Origin: Firmicutes bacterium UBA5388
GTDB lineage: Bacteria; Bacillota; UBA4882; UBA10575
DNA: 11,150 nucleotides
Reading direction: 5' to 3'
NCBI GenBank assembly: GCA_002409975.1
Contig: DHOO01000005.1
Span: 1-11,150 of the forward strand
Shown: piece after piece, positions 1 to 6,644 of the stretch
Position numbering within the stretch: the first letter of the stretch is position 1
Layout: each line of letters begins with the position of its first letter
Position numbers and translations under genes: made by a program
Notes under the pieces: generated by a model
Told to the model about the DNA's origin: nothing
What the model saw: only the letters and a program-made list of their open reading frames with translations
Databases searched by the model: none

Positions 1-116
1 CGAGATGTATTTTCTAGGTAGAATTACTAGGGAATATCTCCTGCGACCTTGGGGAGTTTGAACTGCTCTATTATGCATTAGCTAGGCTTCTATTTAACGA
101 CCTCTCGATCTCTCTG

Positions 117-2102
117 TTAAAGCTTGAACTTCTCCACTAATGCCAACAGCTCCTGAGAGACAGCGGCTAAACCGTTTGCCAGTTCAGCCACTTCGCCAAC
201 GGCTTCACCTGTTTGCTGGCTACCACTGGAAATTTGACCGGCACCGGCGGCACTTTGGGTAACGGTGGCAGCTATCGACTCAATGGCTCGGTTCACTTCT
301 TGCACCATGCTCAGCACTTCACGACTCATAGCACTGGCGCCACCGGTGATTTCGGATAGTACGGCAGCGTCGTCGAGATATTGCTCGCCTGTTTTTACAA
401 TCAACTCGTAGTCGGGGTTAACTGTATCGTTAATGAAATCGAGCAGGCGGTTGGACGATGCCACCAGGCGTTCTGAGGCTTGCTGCACCTCTGCGATCAG
501 TTCACCAATGTTAGCTACGGCTTCGCCGGAATGGGCTGCCAGTTTACGCACTTCTTCGGCCACGACAGCGAAACCTCGCCCTGCCTCCCCGCCGGCACGG
601 GCGGCCTCTATGGCGGCGTTAAGTGAGAGCAGGTTGGTTTGCGCTGCAATGGACGAGATGGTTTGCGCCAGCTCGTTAATGTTATTAACTACGTGCATGT
701 CGGCAATGGCCTGAGACATTTGCTCGCGGATTTCGGCATACATTTGTTTTGCCGCTTGTTGCGATGTGATAGCGTCGCTTGAGAGGTTGGACGCCCGCCC
801 TTTGATCTCTTGCGTGCGGGAGAGACCGTCGTCGGCTCTTTCGGCAAACTGGTTAACCGAAGCCGCCATCTCTTGGCTGGAGGCGTTAACCTCTTTGGTT
901 GCAGCCGAGATTGACTGCATGCCGGCAGCTATTTCCTCGGTAGAGGCTATCGATTCCTGCACGCTTGCCGCTACTGTTTGTGCATTGGCGCTTAGCTGGG
1001 CGCTGGCAGCCGCCAACCGTTGGGAAGAGTTACTAATTGAGCCGAGAGATTGCTGCAACATTGCCACAGTGGTGCCAACTGCTTGTGCCAGCTGGCCTAC
1101 TTCGTCTTTACGCTTTAAAAGGTTCGAGGGGATAGATACGGTCAGGTCGTAAGCGGCTAGGCTTTGCGCTACCTTAGTTACTTGGATAATTGGCTTAGCA
1201 AGTGCGCCGCCTAAAAGCGTGGCGCTAATAATTGCAACAGCCAGCACGACAAAGAGGAAAACCATAACGAATTGCCGCATGGAAGCAACTCGGTTAAGTA
1301 CTTCGCTGGTTTCCGCGGCAAAGGCAAGCGACCAGTTGGTACCGGCGATGGGGGCATAGCCAAGCATACGGTTCTTACCATTGTAGTCATAGCGCCCTGC
1401 GCCAGTCTTAGCTTGAATCATCTCTTTTTGAATAGTAACTAGCTCTTGCAGACTGACATCAGTTTTCACATTTTCCAAGTCATTATCTCGCTGTAAAACC
1501 AGATCATAGTTAGGATGGGCGATAGTTGTTGCCTCGCCATCAAGTATGTAGGCATAACCGGTTTTACCGAAACCGACATCGGCAATTGCCGCACAGAGAG
1601 CTTGACCGGGTAAAAAGCCTACTAAACCGATGTAGTTGCTGGCTGTAATAGGTACAGCAACTGTTACGACCATATTGTCGTCAGTGGCAAGCTTAAAAGG
1701 AGTGGTGATTATTGTCTGCCCGGCTATCAGCCCGTCATAATATGGGTGTTTGGAAGCATCGATTGTCTGTCCGTTAGGCAAAATCAGGGCACCGTCGTTC
1801 CGCAACATGCCGATGTAAAGCAAGTCGTTTTCTCTAGTTTCTCGCTGTAGGTAAGTCTGTTGGCTGGTCCTGCTTGCTTCGCCATCAAAGTTACGTGCAA
1901 TGCCATCGGCTATCCTGCGCCAAGAATCTAGCTGAGTTGCGACCAGATCCGCTGTATCTTCCGCCTTTGAGATAAGTAGCTCGTGTAACGTGCCAGTTAA
2001 GGCCGTCTGTGCCTTCGAGAAAGTAACTAAGCTTAGAACGAGTGTTACCACTAACATAAGGGAGGCTATCGCTAGGGCGGCTGTTTGTTTAATGCTTTTC
2101 AT
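117..2102 (-). CDS. Methyl-accepting chemotaxis protein with extracellular Cache-type sensor
   Basis: Membrane chemoreceptor that should signal to CheA/CheW. The 661-residue product reads, in order: a positively charged N-terminus, membrane helix about 7-28, an extracellular ligand-binding region about 36-275 that looks like dCache_1, membrane helix about 278-302, a HAMP domain about 303-354, and a long coiled-coil signalling domain. The signalling hairpin tip (about 479-522) carries the family hallmarks AAQTNLLSLNAAIEAARAG and GFAVVAEEVRKLA. The canonical amino-acid-binding dCache signature is not clear: where RxWY is expected I read HPYY, so the ligand is unknown. An upstream in-frame start at 2216 would add 38 residues, but ATG at 2102 has AGAAGGTG six bases before it and begins a proper signal-anchor, so I chose it. 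No CheR-tethering pentapeptide is seen at the C-terminus. The gene looks GC-richer than the ones to its right and has no obvious operon partner in view. Confidence 0.95.
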   Translation of the reverse strand: MKSIKQTAALAIASLMLVVTLVLSLVTFSKAQTALTGTLHELLISKAEDTADLVATQLDSWRRIADGIARNFDGEASRTSQQTYLQRETRENDLLYIGMLRNDGALILPNGQTIDASKHPYYDGLIAGQTIITTPFKLATDDNMVVTVAVPITASNYIGLVGFLPGQALCAAIADVGFGKTGYAYILDGEATTIAHPNYDLVLQRDNDLENVKTDVSLQELVTIQKEMIQAKTGAGRYDYNGKNRMLGYAPIAGTNWSLAFAAETSEVLNRVASMRQFVMVFLFVVLAVAIISATLLGGALAKPIIQVTKVAQSLAAYDLTVSIPSNLLKRKDEVGQLAQAVGTTVAMLQQSLGSISNSSQRLAAASAQLSANAQTVAASVQESIASTEEIAAGMQSISAATKEVNASSQEMAASVNQFAERADDGLSRTQEIKGRASNLSSDAITSQQAAKQMYAEIREQMSQAIADMHVVNNINELAQTISSIAAQTNLLSLNAAIEAARAGGEAGRGFAVVAEEVRKLAAHSGEAVANIGELIAEVQQASERLVASSNRLLDFINDTVNPDYELIVKTGEQYLDDAAVLSEITGGASAMSREVLSMVQEVNRAIESIAATVTQSAAGAGQISSGSQQTGEAVGEVAELANGLAAVSQELLALVEKFKL

Positions 2103-2272
2103 TGACCACACCTTCTTTCGCAGAATAATTAACTGGGTCCTCATATTCCATATACAACTTGGGACAAGGGCGTAATCTAAGTAAACCGATTTTGTTTTTA
2201 CGCGTTGTTTTAACAATATTATTCTATAAGTATTTTCAAATACCTTTCACTTGGGCACTATTCACAACTTTC

Positions 2273-2324
2273 AACCGCGGGGACGGTTAATTAGGTAGTG
2301 GGGCGACGTAAGATCGCCCCTTAC
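2273..2324. repeat. Cluster of small GC-rich hairpins, REP-like
   Basis: Three short inverted repeats lie in the gap upstream of the chemoreceptor. AACCG/CGGTT at 2273-2288 has a 6-base loop. GGGGCGA/TCGCCCC at 2300-2320 has a 7-base loop. GTAAG/CTTAC at 2308-2324 overlaps the second, so those two cannot form together. No T-run follows on either strand, so these are not ordinary terminators. The first contains AACCGTCCC on the minus strand, which recurs at 11086-11094. Such motifs recall the dispersed REP-like repeats of Bacillota; that link is from memory. The rest of 2103-2329 shows nothing beyond the start region of the receptor. Confidence 0.4.
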
Positions 2325-2329
2325 TGCGG

Positions 2330-2593
2330 CTAATTATCGACGGCCACTTTTATATAGTCTCCTTTTGAAGCAAAACAATATTCACAGCTCAAATTACAAT
2401 CATGGGATACATGTAAACACAATGCCTTGATTCGATCAGTATTTCTTCTATCAACAACTGCCTTCCATAAATCCGATTCTTTGACTCTATTTCTTGTTAT
2501 TTCCCTTGAATGACGGCCATCTTCAAGTATGACGCATCCTTTATTCTTATAATATAAGCTTTGCTCATTATAAAAGTATCTTCTTTTGCTTAT
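2330..2593 (-). pseudogene. Remnant of a radical-SAM peptide maturase (SCIFF/ranthipeptide-maturase-like)
   Basis: The minus strand is open for 87 codons from just after a TAG (2594-2596) to a TAG at 2330-2332. It contains no ATG, and I see no plausible GTG or TTG start near its beginning. Near the end it reads IKALCLHVSHDCNLSCEYCF followed by ASKGDY, an unmistakable radical-SAM CX3CX2C motif that closely resembles the 'LCLHxAHDCNLxCxYCFA' block of SCIFF maturases (CteB type). Translation leaves the family a few residues later and stops, so most of the catalytic barrel and the C-terminal SPASM part are missing. The roughly 55 residues before the motif do not obviously match a maturase leader-binding domain. 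I infer a decayed or deletion-truncated gene. It sits just downstream of the COG0731-like gene on the same strand, separated by 17 bases, but is a different radical-SAM family. Confidence 0.6.
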
Positions 2594-2610
2594 CTATATT
2601 AATTTAGTTG

Positions 2611-3561
2611 TTATACCCTTTTTTTACATATTCTTCTGCGATAAAACTTGTTGTTTTCATATAAGAATTCTTCAATCACATTCTGCTCTATAAGCTTATT
2701 AATAATAAGTCGATCAAGATTTTTGTCTTTTAAGAGTTGATTAATAACATCTTCCCTAATCGGATGCACAGATATAATACTTAAAAGATCATTTATGACA
2801 TCATCAGTGAAGAAAAAATTCTCCCCTTCATCCCCTGTAATACATTCAACATTGATCTGAGCCAATTTTTGTATGAGCAAAAAAGCCTCCCTCACTTTTG
2901 CTGTAGACGGTCTCTTAACACCACTTTCCGCCGGTGGACGTGTCGGAACTAACAAATAGGCTTTAGAAGGTTTTAACCTTTTCAGCTGCTTTCCTAGTTC
3001 AATAATACATTCTTTTTTATCATTATACCCATCTATCAACATTGTTTCTGTTACTAAAGTCCCATTAAAACTCTTAGCAAAATCTAGGGTTCCTGTTATT
3101 ATTTTATCAAGATCCAGATAGCCATGGGGTCTATCGATCCGCCGCCAAGTATCGTGGTCTACCGCATCAATCTTAAGTGATACCCAATCTGCTTTTAATA
3201 AATCTTTTTTAACCTCATCCATCCATAGCAATGAAGCATTGGTTATTACCGCAATTTTAACACCAAACTGCTTCAATAAATCAATTTCTACTCCCAGATT
3301 ACGATCAAGGGTCGGTTCTCCATCGCAAACAAAGGTAAAATAATCAACATGCCCTCCCTTGGCATTCAATTCCTTCATTTTTATTCCTGTCTCACAAAGA
3401 ATATCTTCCGGCTTGTAGAATTCTGCCCTCTCCATCTGCATCCGGTTTGTTCTTCCCAACTGACAGTAAACACAAGAATAAGAACATCTCTTAGGCGGTA
3501 TATTATTTATCCCCAGGCTCTGGCCTAAACGTCTTGAGGGAACAGGTCCGAATACTAACAT
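2611..3561 (-). CDS. Radical SAM protein, COG0731-type
   Basis: A 316-residue radical-SAM enzyme. The N-terminus reads FGPVPSRRLG, then the cluster motif C26-X3-C30-X2-C33 (CSYSCVYC), which would bind the SAM-coordinating 4Fe-4S cluster. This opening is typical of the bacterial COG0731 family, which is related by sequence to wyosine-forming enzymes; the substrate of the bacterial members is unknown to me. Further family-like blocks are FVCDGEPTLD, ITNASLL and VSLKIDAVD. The last 65 or so residues look like a winged-helix domain, where DNA, RNA or protein could bind. ATG at 3561 is preceded by GTGGAGG at a 9-base spacing. The gene lies 253 bases beyond the DUF5320 gene and is separated from it by a strong hairpin, so it may be expressed at a reduced level from the ATPase operon or have its own promoter. 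Genes of this family often neighbour MinD-type ATPases and NifX-like proteins, so a role in metal-cofactor handling is inferred. Confidence 0.88.
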   Translation of the reverse strand: MLVFGPVPSRRLGQSLGINNIPPKRCSYSCVYCQLGRTNRMQMERAEFYKPEDILCETGIKMKELNAKGGHVDYFTFVCDGEPTLDRNLGVEIDLLKQFGVKIAVITNASLLWMDEVKKDLLKADWVSLKIDAVDHDTWRRIDRPHGYLDLDKIITGTLDFAKSFNGTLVTETMLIDGYNDKKECIIELGKQLKRLKPSKAYLLVPTRPPAESGVKRPSTAKVREAFLLIQKLAQINVECITGDEGENFFFTDDVINDLLSIISVHPIREDVINQLLKDKNLDRLIINKLIEQNVIEEFLYENNKFYRRRICKKRV

Positions 3562-3673
3562 CTATTTTATCCTCCACTTCTTAATCGTATATTATTTAGT
3601 CTTCCCTCTACCACTCTTTCGCCAAATAAATACCTCAAAGTAATTAGTCCAAGAAAAAACATCAGTAACAGGT

Positions 3674-3722
3674 AAAAATAGCTGGAGAGAAAACAGGATT
3701 AAAGTAACTCTGTTTTCTCTCC
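3674..3722 (-). terminator. Strong hairpin ending or attenuating the ATPase-DUF5320 operon
   Basis: A perfect 13-base inverted repeat (GGAGAGAAAACAG at 3684-3696, its complement at 3710-3722) encloses a 13-base loop. On the minus strand it is followed after about five bases by a run of five T (ATTTTTACC). It sits between the DUF5320 gene and the radical-SAM gene. The T-run is short and slightly displaced, so termination may be partial, which would make it an attenuator or an RNA-stabilising end. Confidence 0.65.
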
Positions 3723-3814
3723 ATGCTCCCTTCTTATGATCTCAGGGAACAATCCTTACCTTAAGTAACTGCGTAATTAGTTAAATAAAACCTTAAGATA
3801 ATTTCCTCACCTGC

Positions 3815-4063
3815 TTACCACCATCTTCCGCGGGCAAATCCTCGTCCGCATCCTCTTCCAAATCCTCTTAATGAATTAAACCTTCTTCTTCGGAAGCCGC
3901 CATACGGATATACCTGCGGAATAGGTCCGTAGTTAATTGGATGAATAGGAGTAAAATTGGATTTAGGTGTATCATTATCGGTGAGCGGAAGAACACAATA
4001 ACCATTTCCCCTTCCAGTCATTGGTCCCTGTCCCATTGGACCTGTACCATCACAGCGTGGCAT
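3815..4063 (-). CDS. Small Gly/Arg-rich DUF5320-type protein
   Basis: An 82-residue protein whose first 23 residues (MPRCDGTGPMGQGPMTGRG, then NGYC) match the recognisable start of the DUF5320 family of anaerobic bacteria and archaea. Function is unknown. The middle is Pro/Tyr-rich and the last 27 residues are rich in Arg, Gly and aromatics (FRRRRF, RGFGRGCGRGFARGRWW), so the protein is very basic, probably disordered, and could bind nucleic acid or an acidic partner. C4, C23 and a tail Cys are possible metal ligands. The start is well supported: AAAGGAGGG lies 7 bases before ATG. It is 36 bases downstream of a ferredoxin-MinD ATPase gene, an arrangement common for this family, so it is probably co-transcribed and works with the ATPases; that is inference. 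Confidence 0.85.
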   Translation of the reverse strand: MPRCDGTGPMGQGPMTGRGNGYCVLPLTDNDTPKSNFTPIHPINYGPIPQVYPYGGFRRRRFNSLRGFGRGCGRGFARGRWW

Positions 4064-4099
4064 TATATATCCCTCCTTTCATCATTAATTGTCTCCACC

Positions 4100-4969
4100 T
4101 TATACCGTTTCAAGTTTTTTTATCTCCTCAACCAATCTCTCCCACAAATTTTTAATCTCCTTAGTTATTCTCTCATTGTCAGCCTCAATCGGAGTTTTGA
4201 ATTCCTGTAAAGCCTTGACAATCGATGGATCAAACGGTATCTTACCAATTACAGGATAGCCATTCCTTTCACAAAAAGCTTCAATTTCTAAAGTTAATTC
4301 AGGATTTAAGTCGTATTTATTGATACAAACAAAGGCCGGGATACCAAAATGTCTTGCTACCCCTAAAACCCTTTCCAAGTCACTTTGACCGGATTTGGTC
4401 GGTTCAGAAACTACAACCACAACATCTGTTCCTGTAATCGAAGCAATAACTGTACATCCAATCCCCGGAGAACCATCTACAATTAACCATTCCTCATCTT
4501 TTTTGTATTTATTTACATATTCTCTTACCTCGGTGACCAGTCTCCCCGAGCCTTCAGCCCCAATATCAAGGAGCGCATGGGAAAAAGTTCCCCTTGGCGT
4601 ACTGCAGATCGATGTTTCTCCAGTCTTGACTTCTTCCAGCCGGATCGCTTTTTTAGGGCAGACCAGTGTACAAGCGCCACAGCCTTCGCACTTCATTGGG
4701 ATTAATTTAAACTCTTCATTAATCGCCCCAAATCTGCATGTCTCTCGGCATAAGCCACACTTTACACATAATGATGGATCAATTACTGCTTCTTTTGCGC
4801 CATAATAATCATCCTTTTTTAAAGTTTTCCCTTCTATTAAGATGTGTAAATTTGGCGCTTCAACATCGCAATCAGCGAGCATTTTATTCTGAACAAGGAT
4901 GCTGAGAGATGAAACCAGGGTACTTTTTCCTGTTCCACCCTTCCCGCTGATAAAGACAATCTGCTTCAT
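4100..4969 (-). CDS. MinD/NBP35-like P-loop ATPase with two 4Fe-4S clusters (copy 1)
   Basis: A 289-residue cytoplasmic ATPase of the ParA/MinD/Mrp class. The deviant Walker A motif GKGGTGKST is at residues 9-17 and CDVEAPN is at 34-40. A ferredoxin domain is inserted after about residue 60: C68/C71/C74/C78 (CVKCGLCRETC) and C94/C97/C100/C104 (CEGCGACTLVC), enough for two 4Fe-4S clusters. A switch/Walker B block (LIVDGSPGIGCTV) follows. This architecture is shared by ATPases of the Desulfovibrio ORP complex and by many Fe-S or Mo cofactor loci, where they are thought to act in cluster assembly, transfer or complex positioning. ATG at 4969 overlaps the TGA of the upstream paralogue by four bases (ATGA), implying translational coupling and possibly a heterodimer. 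AAGGGGTG lies 7 bases upstream. Confidence 0.92.
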   Translation of the reverse strand: MKQIVFISGKGGTGKSTLVSSLSILVQNKMLADCDVEAPNLHILIEGKTLKKDDYYGAKEAVIDPSLCVKCGLCRETCRFGAINEEFKLIPMKCEGCGACTLVCPKKAIRLEEVKTGETSICSTPRGTFSHALLDIGAEGSGRLVTEVREYVNKYKKDEEWLIVDGSPGIGCTVIASITGTDVVVVVSEPTKSGQSDLERVLGVARHFGIPAFVCINKYDLNPELTLEIEAFCERNGYPVIGKIPFDPSIVKALQEFKTPIEADNERITKEIKNLWERLVEEIKKLETV

Positions 4970-5796
4970 TTACTGGCACCCCTTTTAATTTTTTCATATA
5001 ACTCTATAAATTTTTCTTTCCACATACTATTATTCTGAACAGGAAGAATCCCTTTTGAATAACCTTCCGCAATTTCCTGCGAAAAAGGTATTTCCATCAA
5101 AAGCTCGATCCCCTCACTCTGACAAAAATGATGAATCAATTTGCTATTATCTGAGGCCTTATTTAAAACTATGCCAAAGGGTATGCCCATTTTTCTAACA
5201 AGCTGTACCGCAATTTTAAGATCATGGAGTCCAAAAGGTGTAGCCTCAGTTACCAGCAGACAAAAATCGCTACCTTCAATTGATTCTACTACTGTACAAG
5301 AAGCACCGGGCGAACAATCTATAATTACAGGTAGATCTTGTTTTATACGTTTTTTTAATTCTTTCAAAATCGGTATGCTGATCGGCTCCCCGATATTAAG
5401 CTTCCCCTGTAAGAATGTATCATCCTCGTTTGCTTCTAAAACCCCAATAACCCGTTCTACTTCCCGAATTGCCCCATTCGGGCAAGCAATAACACACGCT
5501 CCGCAGTGATGGCAAATTTCAGGAAAGACTAAAACCTCATCTTTAACAACTGCAATCGCATTAAACTGACAGGCCTGTGCGCAATTACCACAAGCATTAC
5601 ACTTTGTCATCTCCGCTTCAGGTACCAGAACTTTAACCGGAGAACTTTCTTGTATTTCAGGTTTTAAAAAAATCGCTCCATTGGGTTCCTCCACATCACA
5701 ATCAATATACTGACAGGATGGCAATGAGGCCGCCAGGCTGGCAGCAACAGTTGTTTTCCCTGTTCCTCCTTTTCCACTTAAAACAGCTATTTTCAT
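4966..5796 (-). CDS. MinD/NBP35-like P-loop ATPase with two 4Fe-4S clusters (copy 2)
   Basis: A paralogue of the next gene, 276 residues from the chosen start. Walker A GKGGTGKTT is at 8-16 and CDVEEPN at 33-39. The two ferredoxin motifs are C66/C69/C72/C76 (CNACGNCAQAC) and C95/C98/C101/C105 (CHHCGACVIAC). VIIDCSPGASCTV is the switch II/Walker B block. A TTG start at 5811 is possible, but it would sit inside the ribosome binding site; GAGGAGG lies 6 bases before ATG at 5796, so ATG is preferred. It is the first gene of the unit ATPase-ATPase-DUF5320, whose promoter is at 5904-5932. The two copies are clearly diverged from each other, which fits a long-standing pair acting together rather than a recent duplication. 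Confidence 0.92.
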   Translation of the reverse strand: MKIAVLSGKGGTGKTTVAASLAASLPSCQYIDCDVEEPNGAIFLKPEIQESSPVKVLVPEAEMTKCNACGNCAQACQFNAIAVVKDEVLVFPEICHHCGACVIACPNGAIREVERVIGVLEANEDDTFLQGKLNIGEPISIPILKELKKRIKQDLPVIIDCSPGASCTVVESIEGSDFCLLVTEATPFGLHDLKIAVQLVRKMGIPFGIVLNKASDNSKLIHHFCQSEGIELLMEIPFSQEIAEGYSKGILPVQNNSMWKEKFIELYEKIKRGASK

Positions 5797-5839
5797 TTTA
5801 AGCCTCCTCAATCATACTAAATCATCTTATTATCTTTAT

Positions 5840-5860
5840 TTATTAGCGTTTGCCTATTAT
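5840..5860 (-). promoter_or_regulatory. 21-bp dyad repeat S1 (candidate operator)
   Basis: Plus-strand text TTATTAGC, GTT, TGCCTATTAT. It matches repeat S3 at the NifX-like promoter in 18 of 21 positions. It lies in the 5' leader of the ATPase operon, about 37-57 bases downstream of the predicted transcription start. Confidence 0.55.
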
Positions 5861-5867
5861 GTTTGCT

Positions 5868-5880
5868 GTGATTTTATCAC
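5868..5880. promoter_or_regulatory. 13-bp palindrome GTGATTTTATCAC
   Basis: A perfect inverted repeat (GTGAT, 3 bases, ATCAC) lying between dyad repeats S1 and S2 in the ATPase operon leader. It could be a second regulator site or a small leader hairpin. With a 5-base arm and AT-rich content it could also be chance. Confidence 0.3.
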
Positions 5881-5884
5881 TCTA

Positions 5885-5905
5885 TTATTGGCCTTTGCCC
5901 ATAAT
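5885..5905 (-). promoter_or_regulatory. 21-bp dyad repeat S2 (candidate operator at transcription start)
   Basis: Plus-strand text TTATTGGCC, TT, TGCCCATAAT. Seventeen of 21 positions match S3. It is the most symmetrical copy: on the minus strand ATTATGGGC and GCCAATAAT are inverted repeats in 8 of 9 positions around a 4-base centre. It begins at the downstream edge of the -10 box, so a bound protein should block RNA polymerase. Confidence 0.6.
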
Positions 5906-5932
5906 TTTATTGCTATTTTTTATACTTGTCAA
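5904..5932 (-). promoter_or_regulatory. Sigma-A-type promoter of the MinD-MinD-DUF5320 operon
   Basis: On the minus strand TTGACA (5927-5932), a 17-base spacer, then TAAAAT (5904-5909). The predicted transcription start is near 5897, giving a leader of about 100 bases. The -35 is a perfect consensus match and the -10 differs at two positions. Confidence 0.75.
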
Positions 5933-6065
5933 TAGTTTTCTTGAAACTTAGGACTGTAATAATGTCATGTTAAAGGAGACTAGTCAAGCAATCAATTAGG
6001 CAATCCCTAAATTTAAGCAACTATCTTCAACCTTCATGTGATCTATTTATGACATTTTACCCTTA

Positions 6066-6095
6066 AAATAAAGAAGGCAGGCTTTACACCCGCCG
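6066..6095 (-). terminator. Intrinsic terminator of the NifX-like operon
   Basis: On the minus strand GGCGG and CCTGCC form a GC-rich stem with one bulged base and a loop of about eight, directly followed by TTCTTTATTTT. It lies about 115 bases after the last NifX-like stop codon and before the ATPase operon promoter, so the two units look separately transcribed. Confidence 0.65.
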
Positions 6096-6211
6096 CTCAA
6101 ATCAACTGGATTAGTTTACTTCTTGGTTTAATCTAATAAAATTGCATAATTAGTTTTTTTAGTCAAACTTAAGAATGATTGCGCTTTCTTAATCCTAAGA
6201 GAACAGGATAA

Positions 6212-6595
6212 TTAGTTATGGACATGGTCACATTCGTTTTTTTCCACGCCATATCCTTTTCCCGCGCCGGGTGAGCATAAACTTTCTTTACTATCAAGAA
6301 CACCCTGCTCCAGTTTTTCTATTACGCTATTAATGCTTCCCTCAACTCCTAAAATCGTTTCTACCCCAAATTCTGCAAATAAACCTTGTGCCCGCATTCC
6401 CATTCCGCCGCATACTATTTGCTGCACACTCTTTTCATGTAAAAACTGGGGAATATAACCCGGTGCGTGACCTGGATTTTCCACCTCCACTTTATTAACC
6501 ACCTTACCTTCTTCAAGGTCAATCAAGGTAAAGGAAGGGCACCTACCAAAATGGGGAGAAACATTTTTCCCATCTGTAGAAATTGCGATCCGCAT
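6212..6595 (-). CDS. NifX/NafY-like dinitrogenase iron-molybdenum cofactor-binding family protein (copy 1)
   Basis: A 127-residue single-domain protein of the family that includes NifX, the C-terminal part of some NifB proteins, archaeal MTH1175 and the Desulfovibrio orange protein (ORP). It begins MRIAISTDGKNVSPHFGRCP, the usual family opening, followed by GGMGMRAQ and the G-rich helix. The tail has Cys and His (SLCSPGAGKG, then CDHVH at the end), which could be extra metal ligands. ATG at 6610 is part of the ribosome binding site (ATGGAGGT), so ATG at 6595 is the real start. It is the second gene of a two-gene unit, 49 bases after its paralogue. A metal-cofactor carrier role is inferred from family; no nitrogenase structural genes are in view. 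Confidence 0.88.
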   Translation of the reverse strand: MRIAISTDGKNVSPHFGRCPSFTLIDLEEGKVVNKVEVENPGHAPGYIPQFLHEKSVQQIVCGGMGMRAQGLFAEFGVETILGVEGSINSVIEKLEQGVLDSKESLCSPGAGKGYGVEKNECDHVHN

Positions 6596-6644
6596 CTTTA
6601 AAACCTCCATCTAAATATTAATACTGTCTACTGGCGCATTAATT

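Larger units (their letters stand above)
5797..6211. other. Intergenic region between the ATPase operon and the NifX-like operon
   Basis: 415 bases without a protein gene. From the left it holds the ATPase ribosome binding site, one dyad repeat (5840-5860), a 13-base palindrome (5868-5880), a second dyad repeat (5885-5905) at the promoter (5904-5932), and the terminator of the NifX-like operon (6066-6095). I see nothing convincing in 5933-6065 or in the AT-rich 6096-6211. Confidence 0.6.

Noticed and set aside
433..1152. Two plus-strand open frames inside the chemoreceptor gene
   Set aside because: They are antisense shadows of a well-supported coding sequence, rich in Ala/Ser/Cys and without family features or ribosome binding sites.
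2300..2320. Rho-independent terminator upstream of the chemoreceptor
   Set aside because: The GGGGCGA/TCGCCCC stem is good, but no T-run follows on either strand.
4395..5509. Plus-strand open frames opposite the two ATPase genes
   Set aside because: They lie fully antisense to genes with intact motifs, and their similar composition just reflects the paralogous opposite strand.
5933..6065. A third copy of the 83-base element downstream of the NifX-like operon
   Set aside because: Only short matches such as TCAAGC and AAAGG are shared, and they need large gaps to align.
2611..6595. A nitrogenase (nif) cluster
   Set aside because: The NifX-like and radical-SAM genes invite this label, but no nifH, nifD, nifK, nifE or NifB-type gene is present; the radical-SAM protein is of the COG0731 type.
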